Source: Nitrospinales bacterium (GTDB lineage Bacteria > Nitrospinota_A > UBA7883 > JACRGQ01). Taken from it: DNA of 7,997 nucleotides. The translations under genes and the position numbers were made by a program. The stretch's first letter is position 1. Every line of letters begins with the position of its first letter. The stretch lies in contig JAHFEI010000081.1 in the NCBI GenBank assembly GCA_023248615.1, positions 1 through 7,997 on the forward strand, read 5' to 3'. Positions 1-6,007 of this stretch are shown here, in pieces. The notes below the pieces were generated by a model that saw nothing but the letters and a program-made list of their open reading frames with translations, searched no databases and was not told where the DNA came from.

Positions 1-1566
1 TATATCCTCAACCCCCAGATACAAATATTGAGCGATCCCTCGCTTATCGAGCAAACGGCGCAACTCATAGAGAGGGAGCTTATCAGTAGCGAGTGGTCAC
101 TGAAGCAGACTTATGACAAGCTGAACCATCGGTTTGAGAAAATACGAGACCCGTATTTCAAGGAGCGCGCACATGAGATAGGGCTTGTCGTCAATAGGGT
201 CTTGCGCGTCCTCATGGGAACGGAGGAGGAAAGCCTTTCAACGATTACCGAGCCGGTTATTATTTTCGCGCACGACCTTACGCCGTTCGACACGGCGCAG
301 ATGTCTTCCCGGAACGTGCTGGGGTTTGTTACCGAGATGGGCGGCAAGACATCCCACACAGGCATCATAGCTTCCTCGCTCAGCATACCCGCCGTGGTGG
401 GCGTACCTAAAATAACAAAAGCGGTGGAGGGCGGCGACAACGTTATCGTGGATGCCGTAAGCGGACTGGTAATCATAAAACCGACGGAACAGCAGTTCCA
501 GTTCTACAACCGCAAGCGCCAGCAGTTCATATTTTTTGACAGGAAGTTGGAGAAGGAAGCCAGCAAAGAGGCGAAGACAAAAGATGGCGTGATGGTGCGG
601 TTCAAGGCCAACATAGAGTCGTCTAACGACATAGATGTGGCGATAAAACATGGCGCGGAGGGTATAGGGCTCTACCGGACAGAGTTTCTTTTCTTGCGCG
701 ATAATAAGCTACCGGATGAAGATGTGCAGTTTGCGGATTACAAACAGGTGGCCCAGGCCATAGCCCCGCATGGCGCCATAATCCGAACGCTCGACCTTGG
801 GGGCGATAAGGTGCCAGCCGGTTTCGACAATGAGCCTGAGGCAAACCCGGCGCTGGGGTTGCGGGCAATCCGCTACTGCCTAAGTAACCCTACGGTATTC
901 CGTACACAGTTGCGCAGTATTCTTCGCGCCTCCCATTACGGCAAACTGAAAGTGATGTTCCCGATGGTGAGCAGTATGGAGGAGTTGCGCCGGGCGAGGT
1001 CTTTGCTGGAGAAGGAGAAGGGGGAACTGGACAAGGAAAAAATCCCTTATGACAAGGAGATTAAGGTGGGAATGATGGTGGAGACTCCATCAGCCGCCCT
1101 CATAGCAAGCCAGTTTGCCCCGTCTGTGGATTTTTTCTCAATCGGCACCAACGACCTCATACAATACCTGCTGGCTATAGACCGGGGGAACCAGAAGGTG
1201 GCCCATCTTTACCAGCCGCTGAACCCCGCAGTCATACGGTTGTTGTGGATGGTTATCCAATCCGCCAACACATACAAGGTTCCGGTGAGCGTTTGCGGTA
1301 AGATGGGTTCCGACCCTGTCTACGCCTACCTCTTGCTTGGCATGGGGGATATAGAAGACCTTTCCATGGATGCCCACTCCATACCGCTGGTCAAGCAGTT
1401 CATACGTAACGTATCGGTGGATGAGGCGCGCAAGCATGTGCTGAAGATACTGGAGTTCACACGGGTACAGGAGATTAAAAAATACCTCATAAAGCATGTA
1501 TCGCCGATGATGGCCGAGGGCATGTTTTCCGAACTTACAGCCGAAGATTCTTCGGTAGACGTCTGA
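1..1566 (+). CDS. ptsI: Phosphoenolpyruvate-protein phosphotransferase (PTS enzyme I), 5' end missing
   Basis: Enzyme I takes phosphate from PEP onto a histidine and passes it to HPr, the first cytoplasmic step of the PTS. The frame is open from the first base, so the gene starts outside the window; about 70 N-terminal residues are missing, judged by the catalytic His (GGKTSHTG, His codon 355-357, visible residue 119) against His189 of the E. coli enzyme. The C-terminal PEP-binding barrel is complete: GLYRTEF, RTLDLGGDK, FPMVSSMEE, MVETPSAA, FFSIGTNDLIQY, and SVCGKMGSD with the active-site Cys at 1294-1296. All key residues are present, so the protein should be active. A TTG at 28 is an internal Leu in a conserved helix, not the start. 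murJ follows after 12 bp. Whether it feeds sugar uptake or a regulatory PTS cannot be told, because ptsH and any EII genes are outside the window. Family assignment is near certain. Confidence 0.96.
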   Translation, partial: YILNPQIQILSDPSLIEQTAQLIERELISSEWSLKQTYDKLNHRFEKIRDPYFKERAHEIGLVVNRVLRVLMGTEEESLSTITEPVIIFAHDLTPFDTAQMSSRNVLGFVTEMGGKTSHTGIIASSLSIPAVVGVPKITKAVEGGDNVIVDAVSGLVIIKPTEQQFQFYNRKRQQFIFFDRKLEKEASKEAKTKDGVMVRFKANIESSNDIDVAIKHGAEGIGLYRTEFLFLRDNKLPDEDVQFADYKQVAQAIAPHGAIIRTLDLGGDKVPAGFDNEPEANPALGLRAIRYCLSNPTVFRTQLRSILRASHYGKLKVMFPMVSSMEELRRARSLLEKEKGELDKEKIPYDKEIKVGMMVETPSAALIASQFAPSVDFFSIGTNDLIQYLLAIDRGNQKVAHLYQPLNPAVIRLLWMVIQSANTYKVPVSVCGKMGSDPVYAYLLLGMGDIEDLSMDAHSIPLVKQFIRNVSVDEARKHVLKILEFTRVQEIKKYLIKHVSPMMAEGMFSELTAEDSSVDV

Positions 1567-1578
1567 CGCCGGTTCGCC

Positions 1579-3141
1579 GTGGAGAATAAACACCGCCCCC
1601 AGTCGGTCTTTAGAGCGGCTGGCACCGTCGCCTTTTTTACGTTGTTAAGCCGGATATTCGGTTTCCTGCGCGATATGGTTGTGGCCAACTACTTTGGCAC
1701 GGCGAAAATGGCGGACGCGTTTTTCATAGCCTTCCGCATTCCGAACATGTTGCGCCAGCTTACCGCCGAGGGCGCCCTTACCGCCGCGTTCGTTCCGCTT
1801 TTTACAAAGACGATGATGGAGGACAGGCAAAAGGCCATCCGTTTCGCCAACAACCTGCTGGTTACGCTTACCATCCTGCTCACGTTGTTCGTTATGGTTG
1901 CCGTGGCGTTCACCCCGTTGTTGTTGAAGGTGGTGGCCTATGGCTTCACCGGCGATGCCGAGAAGTTCCAGCTTACCGTAAAACTTACCCGTCTTTTATT
2001 TCCCTACCTGATATTCATATCGCTTGCGGCTGTTTTTATGGGGATGCTCAACACATTTAACCATTTCTCATCTCCGGCGGCATCGCCCGTAATGCTTAAC
2101 ATCGCCATTATCCTTTCTGCCGTATTTTTACGCGATACTTTTTCCCTGCCAGTGTATTCGCTGGTGGTGGGGGTGCTTGTAGGCGGGTTCCTGCAACTGG
2201 CGATACAGGTGCCATTTGCCCTTAGGGAGGGATATGCGTTCAAGTTTGTCTTTGATCCCGGCTCCGCGCTGATTAAAAAGATAGTCACGCTTACCATTCC
2301 GGCAACGTTCGGCATAGCCGTGGCCGAGGTGAACCTTTTTGTGGATACTATCCTTGCCTCAATGCTACAAGAGGGGGCGGTGTCGTACCTTTATTACGCG
2401 CAGAGGATAGTGCAGTTTCCTATGGGTGTGTTTGGCGTGGCCATGAGTACCGCGCTGTTGCCCATGCTTGCCCACCAATCCGGCGCGAACGAGAAGCACA
2501 AGATGGTGGAAACGCTCTCGCAGTCGTTCCGCATGACGATGTTCCTTATTATCCCGTCAATGGTGGGGATGCTGGTACTGCGTGAGCCGATCATCCAGCT
2601 TATCTACGAGCATGGCGAGTTTACGCACCAATCAACCATCAATACCGCGTTTACGCTGGCGTTTTTTTCGGTGGGGCTTTTGGCGTTCTCCGGGGTCAAG
2701 ATTTTCGTGTCCGCTTTCTACGCGATGGGCGACACAAAAACACCGGTGAAGATAGCCGCCGCCATGATGGTGCTTAACATCGTATTCAACCTGGTTCTCA
2801 TGGGGCCGCTCCAGCAGGGCGGGTTGGCGCTTGCCACATCGCTCTCCTCAACCATCAACATGCTGTTGCTAGTCCACATCCTGCGTAAAAGGCTGGGCGG
2901 TATCGATGGAAGGCGCATGTTACGGTCGTTCCGTAGCATTGTCTTCTCTTCGGTGGTGATGGCGGCGGCCATTTACGCCCTGTGGGGGGCTCTCTTCGGC
3001 AATGGATACACGGTGATAGCCCTAACCATCATGCTTACGCTTTCCGTTATCGTGTATGTCCTTACGGCAAAAGCGTTGAAGCTGGAGGAGGTTGGTTCGG
3101 TTATCGGTGGATTGCGGCGAAAGTTCAGGCCGAAGACCTAG
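1579..3141 (+). CDS. murJ: Lipid II flippase MurJ (MviN family)
   Basis: MurJ is a MOP-superfamily inner-membrane flippase that moves lipid II to the outer face of the membrane for peptidoglycan synthesis. The 520 residues match the usual length of about 510-530 and are hydrophobic throughout, consistent with 14 helices. The N-terminus carries the family signature: SRIFGFLRD (Arg25, Arg31), ADAFF (Asp46), FRIPNMLR and AEGALTAAFVP. YYAQRIVQFPMGVFG contains Arg276, at the place of the essential Arg270 of E. coli MurJ. The start is GTG at 1579, the first start codon after the ptsI stop and correctly placed before RAAGTVAFFTLLSR. No Shine-Dalgarno precedes it, so translation probably depends on coupling to ptsI, which is in the same frame 12 bp upstream. 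The 3' end overlaps the convergent rluB by 17 bp. Function is very likely; only the exact start is open. Confidence 0.95.
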   Translation: MENKHRPQSVFRAAGTVAFFTLLSRIFGFLRDMVVANYFGTAKMADAFFIAFRIPNMLRQLTAEGALTAAFVPLFTKTMMEDRQKAIRFANNLLVTLTILLTLFVMVAVAFTPLLLKVVAYGFTGDAEKFQLTVKLTRLLFPYLIFISLAAVFMGMLNTFNHFSSPAASPVMLNIAIILSAVFLRDTFSLPVYSLVVGVLVGGFLQLAIQVPFALREGYAFKFVFDPGSALIKKIVTLTIPATFGIAVAEVNLFVDTILASMLQEGAVSYLYYAQRIVQFPMGVFGVAMSTALLPMLAHQSGANEKHKMVETLSQSFRMTMFLIIPSMVGMLVLREPIIQLIYEHGEFTHQSTINTAFTLAFFSVGLLAFSGVKIFVSAFYAMGDTKTPVKIAAAMMVLNIVFNLVLMGPLQQGGLALATSLSSTINMLLLVHILRKRLGGIDGRRMLRSFRSIVFSSVVMAAAIYALWGALFGNGYTVIALTIMLTLSVIVYVLTAKALKLEEVGSVIGGLRRKFRPKT

Positions 3142-3880
3142 TTCCACGCCCGGTGCGGCGCTTAATGGCCGGTCGGAGCAGTGATTTTACTTCCTTCTCG
3201 TTGAGATGGCGGTAGTCGCCTGGGCCGAGGTTCCCCAGTTTCAGCGGGCCGTATCCGGTGCGCATAAGTTTCGATACCGGGTGGCCCAGCGCCTGGCAGA
3301 GGATTTTTATATGCCGGTTCTTGCCCTCGGTCAGTTCTATTATCAGCGCGGAGTTTTTGTCGGTGCTTTTTTCAATCCGCACCTTGTGAAAACGGTACTT
3401 GATGCCTTCCACGGTTATGCCAGACAGCATTTTACCGAGTATCCTTGGCGTTACCAGGCCGCGAACGCGGGCGTGGTAGGTTTTTACTATGTCGGACGAA
3501 GGGCGCATCATCTTTTGGGCGAACTCGCCATCGTTGGTCAAAAGAAGTATGCCGGTTGTATTGAAATCCAACCTGCCGACCGGGAAAAGCCGCTCGCCTA
3601 TATGTTTTATGATGTCAACCACGGTGGTGCGGTTCTGGTCGTCGTCGGTCGTGCAGATTATCCCGGCTGGCTTGTTTAGCATGACGTAGGTCTTGGCCTC
3701 GGCCTTTACCGGTTTCCTGTCGCAGGTGATACGGTCTTTAGCCGGGTCGGCCTTAAACCCAAGCTCGGTTATTATCTCCCCGTTTACGGTTATCCGCCCC
3801 TGCTCGATTGCTTCTTCCGCCTTGCGTCGCGAGAAAAGCCCGGCGTCAGCGAGTATTTTTTGGAGCCGTATCTTTTCCAT
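3125..3880 (-). CDS. rluB: 23S rRNA pseudouridine synthase, RsuA/RluB family
   Basis: The enzyme isomerises a specific uridine to pseudouridine in rRNA. Residues 5-35 form an S4 RNA-binding domain (RLQKILADAGLFSRRKAEE, then GRITVNG). The catalytic domain follows, with LNKPAGIICT, the active-site motif GRLDFNTTGILLLTNDG (Asp105) and the C-terminal GKNRHIKILCQALGHPVSKLMR segment. At 251 aa with a short basic tail (KRRTGRGTR) it is of usual size. I chose ATG 3880 because MEKIRLQKI fits the family start and AAGGAG lies just upstream, though only 3 nt away. The frame stays open to an ATG at 3934 (18 more residues, with ATGs at 3907 and 3892), bounded by a TAA. The first 35 bp lie inside scpB in another frame, so the gene is probably translationally coupled to it. 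RluB (U2605 of 23S) is the likeliest member; RluE/RluF/RsuA specificity cannot be excluded from sequence alone. Confidence 0.9.
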   Translation of the reverse strand: MEKIRLQKILADAGLFSRRKAEEAIEQGRITVNGEIITELGFKADPAKDRITCDRKPVKAEAKTYVMLNKPAGIICTTDDDQNRTTVVDIIKHIGERLFPVGRLDFNTTGILLLTNDGEFAQKMMRPSSDIVKTYHARVRGLVTPRILGKMLSGITVEGIKYRFHKVRIEKSTDKNSALIIELTEGKNRHIKILCQALGHPVSKLMRTGYGPLKLGNLGPGDYRHLNEKEVKSLLRPAIKRRTGRGTRSSA

Positions 3881-4667
3881 CGTCTCCTTCATCGCTGGCA
3901 AGTTCATCCTCTTCGCCAGCCGTTCCTTCTTCATTGCCCTCGGTTATTTCATCGTATTCCGCCGCCGCCTTCCCGGATTCGCGTTCGTCCTCATCGAAGT
4001 CATCTATGGAATCGTAACTTTCCGCGCTTCCTTCTCCCAACTCAGCGTCTTCTCCGGAGCCATCGCCGGTTTCCCCATCCATCTCGTGCCCATCTGCAGA
4101 CAGTCCGGCCTGCTCGCCGAATTGCAACGCTTCCTGCATGACTGCCGCTTCATCGCCCGGCAGGTCTTTCAGGGTAGGGAGGTCGGTAAGTTTTACCAGC
4201 CCGAAGTATTCCAGGAATTTCTTGGTGGTGCCAAACGTCACCGGCTTGCCTAAGACTTTTTTACGTCCCAGCACTTTTACAAGTCCCTTGTCCAAAAGGT
4301 TTTTTATCACGCCGGAACAATCAACGCCGCGGATATCTTCCACCTCCTGCCGCGTTATCGGCTGGCGGTACGCAATGATGGAAAGCGATTCCAGCGCGGC
4401 CTGCGACAACTTGGTGGAGCGGCTTATCTTGTGGAACTTTTTCACCCAGTCCCCGAATTCGGGGCGTGTGCGCACTTGGTACCCCTCCGCTATTTCGACC
4501 ACTTGCAGGGCATGGTTTTCGTACATGGCGTTGATGTCCGCCACCATTGTGCGCAAGTCGTCCCTGTTGAACCCTTCCAGTACCTTGTGCAGGTCTTCCA
4601 GTGGAACAGGCGTATCGGAGACGAACAATATCGCCTCCATAATTTTCATGGCTGTTTCCCGATCCAA
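3846..4667 (-). CDS. scpB: Segregation and condensation protein B, with long acidic C-terminal tail
   Basis: ScpB dimers bind the kleisin ScpA and with Smc form the bacterial condensin that compacts and separates chromosomes. Residues 1-165 make the two winged-helix domains: the N-terminal part reads MKIMEAILFVSDTPVPLEDL, the second contains LSQAALESLSIIAYRQPITRQEVEDIRGVD and the wing GRKKVLGKPVTFGTTKKFLEYFGL, all typical. Residues 184-273 are an added low-complexity tail with 34 Asp/Glu in 90 positions and very few basic residues; the family usually ends near 180-220 aa. The start is TTG 4667: a strong AAAGGAG lies 6 nt upstream. ATGs at codons 7 and 10 would cut into the first conserved helix. 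Only 3 nt separate it from scpA, and its 3' end overlaps rluB, so the three genes form one operon. Identification is firm; the tail's role is unknown. Confidence 0.95.
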   Translation of the reverse strand: MDRETAMKIMEAILFVSDTPVPLEDLHKVLEGFNRDDLRTMVADINAMYENHALQVVEIAEGYQVRTRPEFGDWVKKFHKISRSTKLSQAALESLSIIAYRQPITRQEVEDIRGVDCSGVIKNLLDKGLVKVLGRKKVLGKPVTFGTTKKFLEYFGLVKLTDLPTLKDLPGDEAAVMQEALQFGEQAGLSADGHEMDGETGDGSGEDAELGEGSAESYDSIDDFDEDERESGKAAAEYDEITEGNEEGTAGEEDELASDEGDDGKDTAPKNTR

Positions 4668-4670
4668 TGT

Positions 4671-5561
4671 TTACTCCTTTTCCGTTTCGGTATCCGATAC
4701 CGTGCTGTGGGGTTCCGCCTGCCGTATTGCAACCACTTCGTTATCTCCGGAAATTCGCGGCGCTTCTTCTTCCGTCCCGGCCATCATCCCGGCATCCGTT
4801 AGCGCAGGATGTTCCGGCGATTTTTCCGTATCCCCATCGGCATTTACGTCCACCAGTTGTATCCATATGCTGTCGTAGTCCTTTTCCTGGAATACCAGTA
4901 TCAGTTGTTGTTTTATCAGCTCCAGCACCGCCAGGAAAGTGCCTATTATTTCCATCCGGTTGTTCGTTTTTCCGAAAATATCCTCGAACGTAATCCGTGG
5001 GGCGCTTCCCAACAGTTCCATAAGTTCGTTCATCTTCTCCGTCACGGAGATGCTTTCCAGCGTTACCTCATAAAGATGCGGCATGTCGGTGTTTTTTAGC
5101 ATCTTGCGGAAGGCAGAAAGTAACTGGAAAACGGAAACCTCTTTTAGGTAGTCCGCATCGTCCTCGTTCCAGTCCGAAACGAACTCGCGGGAAAAGCTAC
5201 TGGACTGCTGGACTTCCTTTTCGCGCAACGAGCGTGCCGCATCCTTGTATTTTTTGTATTCCAAAAGCCGCCGAACCAACTCTTCACGCGGGTCTGCGCC
5301 GCCTTCATCGTCCTCTTCCGTCTGCGGGGGGGAGGGGAGCAACATCTTCGACTTGATGTACACCAGCGTCGCCGCCATAACCAGGAACTCCCCGGCGATG
5401 TCCATATTCAGGTTTTCCATCACGTCCAGGTACTCGAAGTACTGCTGGGTTATCTTCGCAATGGGGATGTCGTATATGTTGAGCTCCTCTTCCTTTATCA
5501 GGTGCAAAAGGAGATCAAAAGGTCCCTCAAAAACATCCAGTTTTATTTTATATTCAGGCAT
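4671..5561 (-). CDS. scpA: Segregation and condensation protein A (kleisin)
   Basis: ScpA is the kleisin that bridges the Smc heads and carries the ScpB dimer. The 296-aa product opens with the hallmark FEGPFDLLLHLIKEEELNIYDIPIAKITQQY (seen here as residues 11-41), followed by FLVMAATLVYIKSKMLLP near residues 59-76. A charged linker (residues about 80-140) leads to the C-terminal winged helix near 175-235, including FEDIFG and TFLAVLELIKQQ. Residues from about 239 to the end form a Glu/Asp/Pro/Ser-rich tail that looks disordered. The ATG at 5561 (MPEYKIKLDVFEG) is chosen over an in-frame GTG at 5600, because a consensus TATAAT lies between them at 5592-5597 and would place the GTG upstream of transcription. 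The Shine-Dalgarno is weak. The last codons (Glu-Lys-Glu) contain the Shine-Dalgarno of scpB. First gene of the scpA-scpB-rluB operon. Confidence 0.95.
   Translation of the reverse strand: MPEYKIKLDVFEGPFDLLLHLIKEEELNIYDIPIAKITQQYFEYLDVMENLNMDIAGEFLVMAATLVYIKSKMLLPSPPQTEEDDEGGADPREELVRRLLEYKKYKDAARSLREKEVQQSSSFSREFVSDWNEDDADYLKEVSVFQLLSAFRKMLKNTDMPHLYEVTLESISVTEKMNELMELLGSAPRITFEDIFGKTNNRMEIIGTFLAVLELIKQQLILVFQEKDYDSIWIQLVDVNADGDTEKSPEHPALTDAGMMAGTEEEAPRISGDNEVVAIRQAEPHSTVSDTETEKE
4674..4680 (-). promoter_or_regulatory. Ribosome binding site that sets the TTG start of scpB
   Basis: On the minus strand the bases read AAAGGAG, 6 nt before the TTG at 4667. The site lies within the last codons of scpA and adjoins its TAA stop (4673-4671). 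This near-perfect Shine-Dalgarno decides the TTG start over later ATGs and indicates coupled translation of scpA and scpB in a balanced ratio. Confidence 0.8.
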
Positions 5562-5570
5562 CCGTTTCAC

Positions 5571-5599
5571 TCTACAATGGGTAAGTGCGGCATTATACA
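5571..5599 (+). promoter_or_regulatory. Weak candidate promoter for the small membrane gene and dppBC
   Basis: Plus strand: TCTACA (5571-5576) and TATACA (5594-5599) with a 17-bp spacer, each 4 of 6 to the sigma-70 consensus. Transcription would begin near 5606, about 40 nt before the start at 5648. The -10 box overlaps that of the divergent scpA promoter. This is the best candidate I found in the gap but could be chance. Confidence 0.25.
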
Positions 5600-5621
5600 C
5601 TTTTAATTCGACTCGTGTTAG
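5592..5621 (-). promoter_or_regulatory. Putative sigma-70 promoter of scpA-scpB-rluB
   Basis: Minus strand: CTAACA (5621-5616, 4 of 6 to the -35 consensus), an 18-bp spacer, then a perfect TATAAT (5597-5592). Transcription would start near 5585, giving a leader of about 25 nt before the scpA ATG at 5561. Position and the perfect -10 make this credible; the -35 is only fair. An imperfect dyad covers most of the spacer and part of the -35 box. Confidence 0.55.
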
Positions 5622-5636
5622 GATAAATGCAGATAA

Positions 5637-5643
5637 GGGAGGT
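5637..5643 (+). promoter_or_regulatory. Ribosome binding site of the 109-aa membrane protein gene
   Basis: GGGAGGT lies 4 nt before the ATG at 5648 and 1 nt before the ATG at 5645. The strong match to the anti-Shine-Dalgarno excludes the ATG at 5627, whose first codons would be this very site, and favours 5648 over 5645. Confidence 0.8.
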
Positions 5644-5647
5644 GATG

Positions 5648-5977
5648 ATGGAAAGTTTTGATTTTAAACACTTTGTTGATACTTTGAACTTCGACCAGTT
5701 GCTGGCGTACTTTCAGTCGGGACAATACACCGAACTGCTGGACAACAAGCTTGTTTGGCTGTTTGCCGGGTTGTTTGCCGGGCTTATAGCTTATCCAAAA
5801 ACGAGGGAGGTCGGGACCATGGCGCTTGGCTGGACACTTGTGGGAATTGTTTACGGCGTTGGGGGCCTTGCGCTGAAAAATTCCGTCATATCACAGCCGG
5901 GGCCTTTCATACTTGCGCTATCCCTTGCTATGGGCGCAGCCGGGTACTTTATCTGGACAAAGTTGTTAAACAGATGA
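5648..5977 (+). CDS. Small three-helix membrane protein of unknown function
   Basis: I do not recognise the family. The 109-aa product has a soluble N-terminus of about 35 residues with amphipathic character (FDFKHFVDTLNFDQLLAYFQ), then three hydrophobic stretches likely to cross the membrane: LVWLFAGLFAGLIAY (about 36-50), MALGWTLVGIVYGVGGLAL (about 58-76) and FILALSLAMGAAGYFIW (about 87-103). Between the first two helices lies a short basic loop, PKTREVG. There is no signal peptide, cysteine or metal motif. A very strong ribosome binding site and coding-like sequence argue that it is real. It is divergent from scpA and 30 bp upstream of dppB in the same direction, so it probably shares a transcript with the permease genes. 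A role as an accessory subunit of that transporter is a guess from position only. Confidence 0.8.
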   Translation: MESFDFKHFVDTLNFDQLLAYFQSGQYTELLDNKLVWLFAGLFAGLIAYPKTREVGTMALGWTLVGIVYGVGGLALKNSVISQPGPFILALSLAMGAAGYFIWTKLLNR

Positions 5978-5979
5978 TG

Positions 5980-6007
5980 CCGCCCCTTTTGTATATCCTG
6001 GGGGCGG
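5980..6007 (+). promoter_or_regulatory. GC-rich hairpin abutting the dppB start codon
   Basis: A perfect 7-bp inverted repeat, CCGCCCC (5980-5986) and GGGGCGG (6001-6007), encloses a 14-nt loop. The 3' arm ends at the base before the ATG of dppB (6008) and includes the only purine-rich stretch that could serve as a ribosome binding site. No T-run follows, so it is not a typical intrinsic terminator. It could mask translation initiation of dppB. The pairing is seen directly; the regulatory role is inferred. Confidence 0.5.

Noticed and set aside
28..1566. ptsI starting at the TTG at 28
   Set aside because: The frame is open upstream to the window edge and the upstream residues continue the conserved enzyme I N-terminal domain; the TTG is an internal Leu.
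3206..3679. Plus-strand open frames across rluB, scpB and scpA
   Set aside because: They are antisense shadows of well-conserved minus-strand genes, lack family motifs and have no ribosome sites.
5562..5600. scpA starting at the in-frame GTG at 5600
   Set aside because: It lies upstream of the perfect -10 box, and the extra 13 residues precede the usual ScpA start MPEYKIKLDVFEG.
5627..5647. Start of the small membrane protein at ATG 5627
   Set aside because: The first codons would be the strong ribosome binding site itself; ATG 5648 is correctly placed after it.
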